64,000 nucleotides of DNA. It comes from Haloplanus sp. CK5-1. GTDB taxonomy: Archaea > Halobacteriota > Halobacteria > Halobacteriales > Haloferacaceae. The DNA is taken from contig NZ_CP147505.1 in assembly GCF_037201915.1 (NCBI RefSeq), forward strand, positions 1,302,001 to 1,366,000. Direction: 5' to 3'. A model generated the notes under the pieces. It did not search any database. It was not told the origin of the DNA and was given only the letters and a program-made list of their open reading frames with translations. Of this stretch, positions 60,575 through 64,000 are shown in pieces. Made by a program: the position numbers and the translations under genes. The number at the start of each line of letters is the position of its first letter. The first letter of the stretch is position 1.

Positions 60575-61693
60575 TCAGTCGACGTCACGCACCTCGAACC
60601 GCGCACCGCCGTCGGTTCCCTCGACGACACGGATCCGCCAGCCGTGGGCCTCGGCGATCTGTTCGACGATGCTCAGTCCGAACCCCGTCCCCTCGGGGTC
60701 GGTCGAGTAGCCCGCGTCGAACACGTCGTCGCGCTCCTCCGCGGGTATGCCGACGCCGTCGTCCTCGACGTAGAAACCGCCGTCGAGGTCGCCGACGGTG
60801 ACGGTCGCGCCCCGGCCGGCGTGTTCGACGCCATCGCCGGACTCCGTCCGGCTTTCAGTGGAGCTATGCTCCACACTATTCCGAAACAGGTTCTCGAACA
60901 GGTGCCGGATCCGATCTGGATCCGCCTCGACCGTCGTCGACGCCTCGATCCGGAGGGTGGCGTCGGCCGTCGTGACCACCTCCCAGCACTCCTCGACCAC
61001 GGTCGCGAGGTCGACCGACTCGGTGTCGCCGATGATCCGACCGCTCCGCGCCAGCGCCAGCGTCCGTTCGACGATCGCCTCCATCCGGTCGTGGGCCGTG
61101 GCGACCGCGTCGAGGTGATCGCTATCACACTCCTGGCAGGCGAGCGCCAGTCGTCCCGACGCGACGTTCAGGGGATTCCGGAGGTCGTGGGAGACGAGAC
61201 CGGCGAACCGTTCGAGTTGCTCGTTGCGCCGCGCCAGTTCCTCGCGCCTGACGCGGTTGCGCTCGGCTGCGACGGCCCGATCTATCGCCCGGGCCTCGAA
61301 TAGGCCCATCCCCAGTCCGCCCGCACCGCCGACTGCGGCCGCGAACAGCGCCCAAGAGAGGTCGTCGTACGTCGAGTCGGCCGGCCACACGAGGATCATC
61401 GCGACGTTCAACAGGAGGAACCCGACGAGACCGACGCCGAACCACCGGCCGATCCGTGGATATCGCTCGGTCGGAAGGTCGCTGCGCTCGAGCCAGTACC
61501 CGCCGTAGAGGATAGCACCGACGAACGGGAGCGTTGTCAGCACACCCACGACGAACTCGACGGAGAGGATGGCCCCGATGGAGACACCGTGGAACCGAAA
61601 GAAGAGCACGAAGAACGTGAGGAGCAACCAGTATCCGGTCCACCGTGTCGCTACTGGTAGGGTGAGCACTCCGATCGGTCGGCGAGCGGGCAC
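60575..61693 (-). CDS. Sensor histidine kinase (four-helix membrane N-terminus)
   Basis: 372 residues. About four hydrophobic helices to residue 120, then a phospho-acceptor region 'ERFAGLVSHDLRNPLNVASGRL' (His-Asp-Leu-Arg, in pieces), N-box 'ENLFRNSVEH', G1 'EDDGVGI' and G2 'GTGFGLSIVEQIAEAHGW'. A complete and active-looking kinase, unlike the broken one at 25292. The GTG at 61691-61693 is chosen because a TATA element (ATTTATGC, minus strand, 61717-61724) is centred 27 bases upstream; the ATG at 61720 is inside that element. No response regulator is adjacent. Confidence 0.87.
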   Translation of the reverse strand: MPARRPIGVLTLPVATRWTGYWLLLTFFVLFFRFHGVSIGAILSVEFVVGVLTTLPFVGAILYGGYWLERSDLPTERYPRIGRWFGVGLVGFLLLNVAMILVWPADSTYDDLSWALFAAAVGGAGGLGMGLFEARAIDRAVAAERNRVRREELARRNEQLERFAGLVSHDLRNPLNVASGRLALACQECDSDHLDAVATAHDRMEAIVERTLALARSGRIIGDTESVDLATVVEECWEVVTTADATLRIEASTTVEADPDRIRHLFENLFRNSVEHSSTESRTESGDGVEHAGRGATVTVGDLDGGFYVEDDGVGIPAEERDDVFDAGYSTDPEGTGFGLSIVEQIAEAHGWRIRVVEGTDGGARFEVRDVD

Positions 61694-61861
61694 GCCCCGA
61701 CCGCAGGGGCGGCGGTGCATAAATCGTGGCGCTGAATTATCACTACTGAAAATCTTGGGACGCCGTCGGATCGGCGACGATCGGTGGACTCACCCGAGAT
61801 ACACCGCCGTCGATTCCCCGTATTATCACACGCGAGATCCGCGACGCACAGGCGTGCCCGA

Positions 61862-62236
61862 TCAGTCGTGACAGCAGCCGCCGGCTTCGCCGCCGAAGTC
61901 GACGGCGAGAGGATCGGAGATAGAGTGGTTGATCTCCTCGAGTTGGCGCTGGAGGGCGTCCTGTGCGTCGAGGAACTCCTCCATCACGGGCATCGAGTGG
62001 AGGTCGTTCTGTGCCCGCTGGAGCTCCTGAATCTGCTCCTGTGTGGCCTCGCCCACCTCGCGGGCGGCGACGAACTCGTCGCGGAGCCGCTCCACCTCCG
62101 CGATCCGCTCCTGTGCGTCGTCGTCGTCCTGCACGGCCGCCTGTGCCTCCTCGAACCGTTCGTGTGCCGGCGAGTTCGCGATGGCTTCGCCGAGTTTCCG
62201 ACCGAGATCCTCCAGTTGCGGGGCACTCGTACTCAT
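61862..62236 (-). CDS. YlbF/YmcA family regulator with C-terminal Cys pair
   Basis: 124 residues, all-helical: 'LEDLGRKLGEAIANSPAHERFEEAQAAV' and 'DLHSMPVMEEFLDAQDALQRQLEEINHSIS' in pieces match the YlbF (DUF964) fold. The C-terminus ends in 'GGCCHD', a Cys-Cys pair which could bind metal or a cluster. In Bacillus the YlbF-YmcA-YaaT complex controls RNase Y; the haloarchaeal role is unknown. The ATG at 62234-62236 is 27 bases from a CAAATTG promoter element, so leaderless. Divergent from the hydantoinase gene. Confidence 0.88.
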   Translation of the reverse strand: MSTSAPQLEDLGRKLGEAIANSPAHERFEEAQAAVQDDDDAQERIAEVERLRDEFVAAREVGEATQEQIQELQRAQNDLHSMPVMEEFLDAQDALQRQLEEINHSISDPLAVDFGGEAGGCCHD

Positions 62237-62317
62237 ACCGATCGCTTGGGGTGCCGACCGCTTCAATTTGCCGACTCGGGCGGAGGTTTATGGCCGAGAG
62301 CGCCCAGACGGTTGGGT

Positions 62318-64000
62318 ATGGAAACCGACGTCCGTCTCGGCGTCGACGTCGGCGGGACGTTCACCGACGTCGTCGTCGCCGACGGCGACGGTATCACGGT
62401 GCTGAAGGTCCCGTCGACGCCCGACTCCCCCGACCGGGGCGTCCTCGACGGGGTGGCCCAGGCGGGTGACGCGGGACTCGATCCCAACGCTGTCGACTTC
62501 TTCGCCCACGGGACGACTGTCGCGACGAACGCACTGCTCGAACGCGAGTGGGCCGAGACGGCGCTCGTCACGACCGAGGGGTTCCGCGACGCCGTCGCGA
62601 TCGGGCGACAGACCAGGCCGGATCTGTACGATCTGCACGCCGGGAGTCCCCCGCCGATCGTCGACCGGGAACGTCGGTTCGAAGTGACGGAGCGTCTCGA
62701 CCGCCGGGGGGAGGTGGTCGAACCGTTCGACGAGGACGACGCCAGGTCGGTCGCCCGAGCGATCGGCGAGAGCGACGCCGAGAGCGTCGCCGTCGCCTTC
62801 CTCTTCTCGTTCGAGGACGACACCCACGAGCGCCGGATGGCGGAGATACTCCGCGAGGAGGGAGTCGACTGTGACCTGTCGCTGTCCAGCGACGTGTTGC
62901 CGGAGATTCGGGAGTACGAGCGGACGCTGGTCACGGCGATCAACGCCGCGCTCAAGCCGGTGATGAACCGGTATCTCGGTCGGCTGGAGGAACACGTCGC
63001 CGACGTCGGCGTCCCCGCCTCGGTGACGGTGATGCAGTCCAACGGTGGCGTCGCGTCGGCGTCCGCCACTCGGGAGCGACCGGTGAACACGCTCCTCTCC
63101 GGCCCAGCGGCCGGGGTTCGGGGAGCGGCCCACGTCGCCGGCGCGGCGGGTTTCGACGACGCGTTGACGATGGACATGGGTGGCACCTCCTGTGACGTGT
63201 CGCTGGTCCGCGACGGTGACCCGGTCGTCACCACCGAGGGACGGGTGGGCGACTACCCGGTGACGGTGCCGATGGTCGACGTCCACACCATCGGCGCGGG
63301 TGGGGGATCGATCGCGTGGGTCGACGATGGGGGGAGCCTCCGTGTCGGTCCTCGGTCGGCGGGGGCCGATCCTGGGCCGGTCTGTTACGGTCGCGGCGGA
63401 ACGGCTCCCACGGTGACCGACGCCCACCTGTTGCTCGGGCGGATCGACCCCGGGACGTTCTTCGAGGGGAGCGCGGACGAGGCGACGGTCCGCGAGGCGG
63501 TCCGGGAGTCGGTCGCCGACCCGCTGGGCCTGGACGTCGAGGCCGCCGCCCGCGGGGTCGTCGACGTGGCGAACGCCAACATGGAGCGTGCACTGCGGGT
63601 CGTCTCGGTCGAACGGGGCCACGACCCCCGCGGGTTCACGCTCGTCGCCTACGGCGGGGCGGGACCGCTCCACGCCGCCGAACTCGCGGCGGAACTCGAC
63701 GTCCCCCGTGTGGTCGTCCCACACTCGGCCGGCGTCCTCTCCGCGCTCGGCCTCCTCATCAGCGACGCAGTCCACGAGGAGAGCGTCTCCACCGTCCGGC
63801 CGTGGCCGGGGATCGATCCGGCCGAACTGACCGCCCGGTTCGATCGACTCGAAGCCGATGCCGCCGAGCGCCTGAACTCTGAGGGCTTCCCGCCCGACCG
63901 CCGCCGGATCGAACGCGCCGTCGACCTCCGGTATCGCGGGCAGTCGTTCGACCTCCGCGTCGAGGTTCCCGAGGGACGTCTCGATCGGGGCGATCTGACG
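62318..64000 (+). CDS. hyuA: Hydantoinase A / 5-oxoprolinase family, 3' end beyond window
   Basis: 561 residues visible. ATP-binding N-terminus 'LGVDVGGTFTDVVVADGDG', 'HGTTVATNALLER', and 'MDMGGTSCDVSLVRDG' (acetate-kinase-like phosphate motifs), 'AYGGAGPLHAAELA' further on. It is the HyuA subunit of N-methylhydantoinase or 5-oxoprolinase; the HyuB partner would be expected downstream, outside the window. The ATG at 62318 is about 29 bases after a GTTTATGG TATA element. Confidence 0.93.
   Translation, partial: METDVRLGVDVGGTFTDVVVADGDGITVLKVPSTPDSPDRGVLDGVAQAGDAGLDPNAVDFFAHGTTVATNALLEREWAETALVTTEGFRDAVAIGRQTRPDLYDLHAGSPPPIVDRERRFEVTERLDRRGEVVEPFDEDDARSVARAIGESDAESVAVAFLFSFEDDTHERRMAEILREEGVDCDLSLSSDVLPEIREYERTLVTAINAALKPVMNRYLGRLEEHVADVGVPASVTVMQSNGGVASASATRERPVNTLLSGPAAGVRGAAHVAGAAGFDDALTMDMGGTSCDVSLVRDGDPVVTTEGRVGDYPVTVPMVDVHTIGAGGGSIAWVDDGGSLRVGPRSAGADPGPVCYGRGGTAPTVTDAHLLLGRIDPGTFFEGSADEATVREAVRESVADPLGLDVEAAARGVVDVANANMERALRVVSVERGHDPRGFTLVAYGGAGPLHAAELAAELDVPRVVVPHSAGVLSALGLLISDAVHEESVSTVRPWPGIDPAELTARFDRLEADAAERLNSEGFPPDRRRIERAVDLRYRGQSFDLRVEVPEGRLDRGDLT

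Overview
The window comes from a halophilic archaeon (class Halobacteria). The DNA is GC-rich with strong G/C preference at third codon positions. Nearly every protein is acidic, genes often start at an ATG or GTG about 26-28 bases after a TATA box (leaderless transcripts), and there are several archaeal-only genes (srp19, gar1, archaeal-type S-adenosylmethionine synthetase, trm5, presenilin-like protease, PGF-CTERM proteins). An NAD-dependent DNA ligase, a haloarchaeal-type polyhydroxyalkanoate (PHA) cluster and paired metE genes also fit haloarchaea. I cannot name the genus with confidence.

Layout. 1-3113: a CorC-like membrane protein and a copper amine oxidase whose reading frame is cut by one in-frame TAG. 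3257-5046: ammonium uptake (amt, glnK), preceded by a possible 38-residue leader ORF. 5114-8427: two membrane proteins and a metE pair. 8487-14837: housekeeping RNA and translation genes (HemK-like methyltransferase, mscS, ksgA, DUF655, PUA protein, presenilin-like protease, gar1, srp19). 14887-18387: cobalamin uptake (btuF divergent from btuCD). 18432-19554: trm5 and tRNA-Thr(CGT).

19555-26943 is the accessory part. It holds a type IIG restriction-modification enzyme with a small acidic partner ORF, a decayed tyrosine integrase, an orphan small protein, about 500 bases of debris and a broken histidine kinase. It is best read as an old tRNA-associated defence island. 27056-34269: an MFS exporter with two perfect palindromes upstream, an EamA transporter, a methyltransferase, DUF2237 and HEAT-repeat proteins, a PGF-CTERM surface protein and a small helix-turn-helix regulator.

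34411-39417 is a carbon-storage block. phaR-phaP-phaE-phaC is transcribed divergently from a MaoC-type enoyl-CoA hydratase, and a two-subunit thiolase lies just beyond. The phaR/maoC intergenic region has a symmetric candidate operator next to both TATA boxes. 39460-42268: heme O/A synthesis (CtaA-CtaB fusion), cytochrome oxidase subunit II and FAD synthase. 42543-57857: DHH nuclease, phospholipase-D-like protein, aldo-keto reductase, a kinase, a DUF255 thioredoxin-like protein, thioredoxin, ligA, cysteine synthase, thiI, S-adenosylmethionine synthetase and a CYTH protein. 57954-64000: FKBP isomerase, KaiC-like and MinD-like ATPases, a histidine kinase, a YlbF protein and the start of a hydantoinase gene that runs off the window.

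The points most worth following up are the in-frame amber codon in the amine oxidase (followed directly by ATG with no loss of alignment), the phaR/maoC operator, the restriction operon with its 63-residue partner, the 10-base motif shared by the amt and metE promoters, and the high share of convergent gene pairs whose stop codons interlock in one YTAR tetranucleotide.
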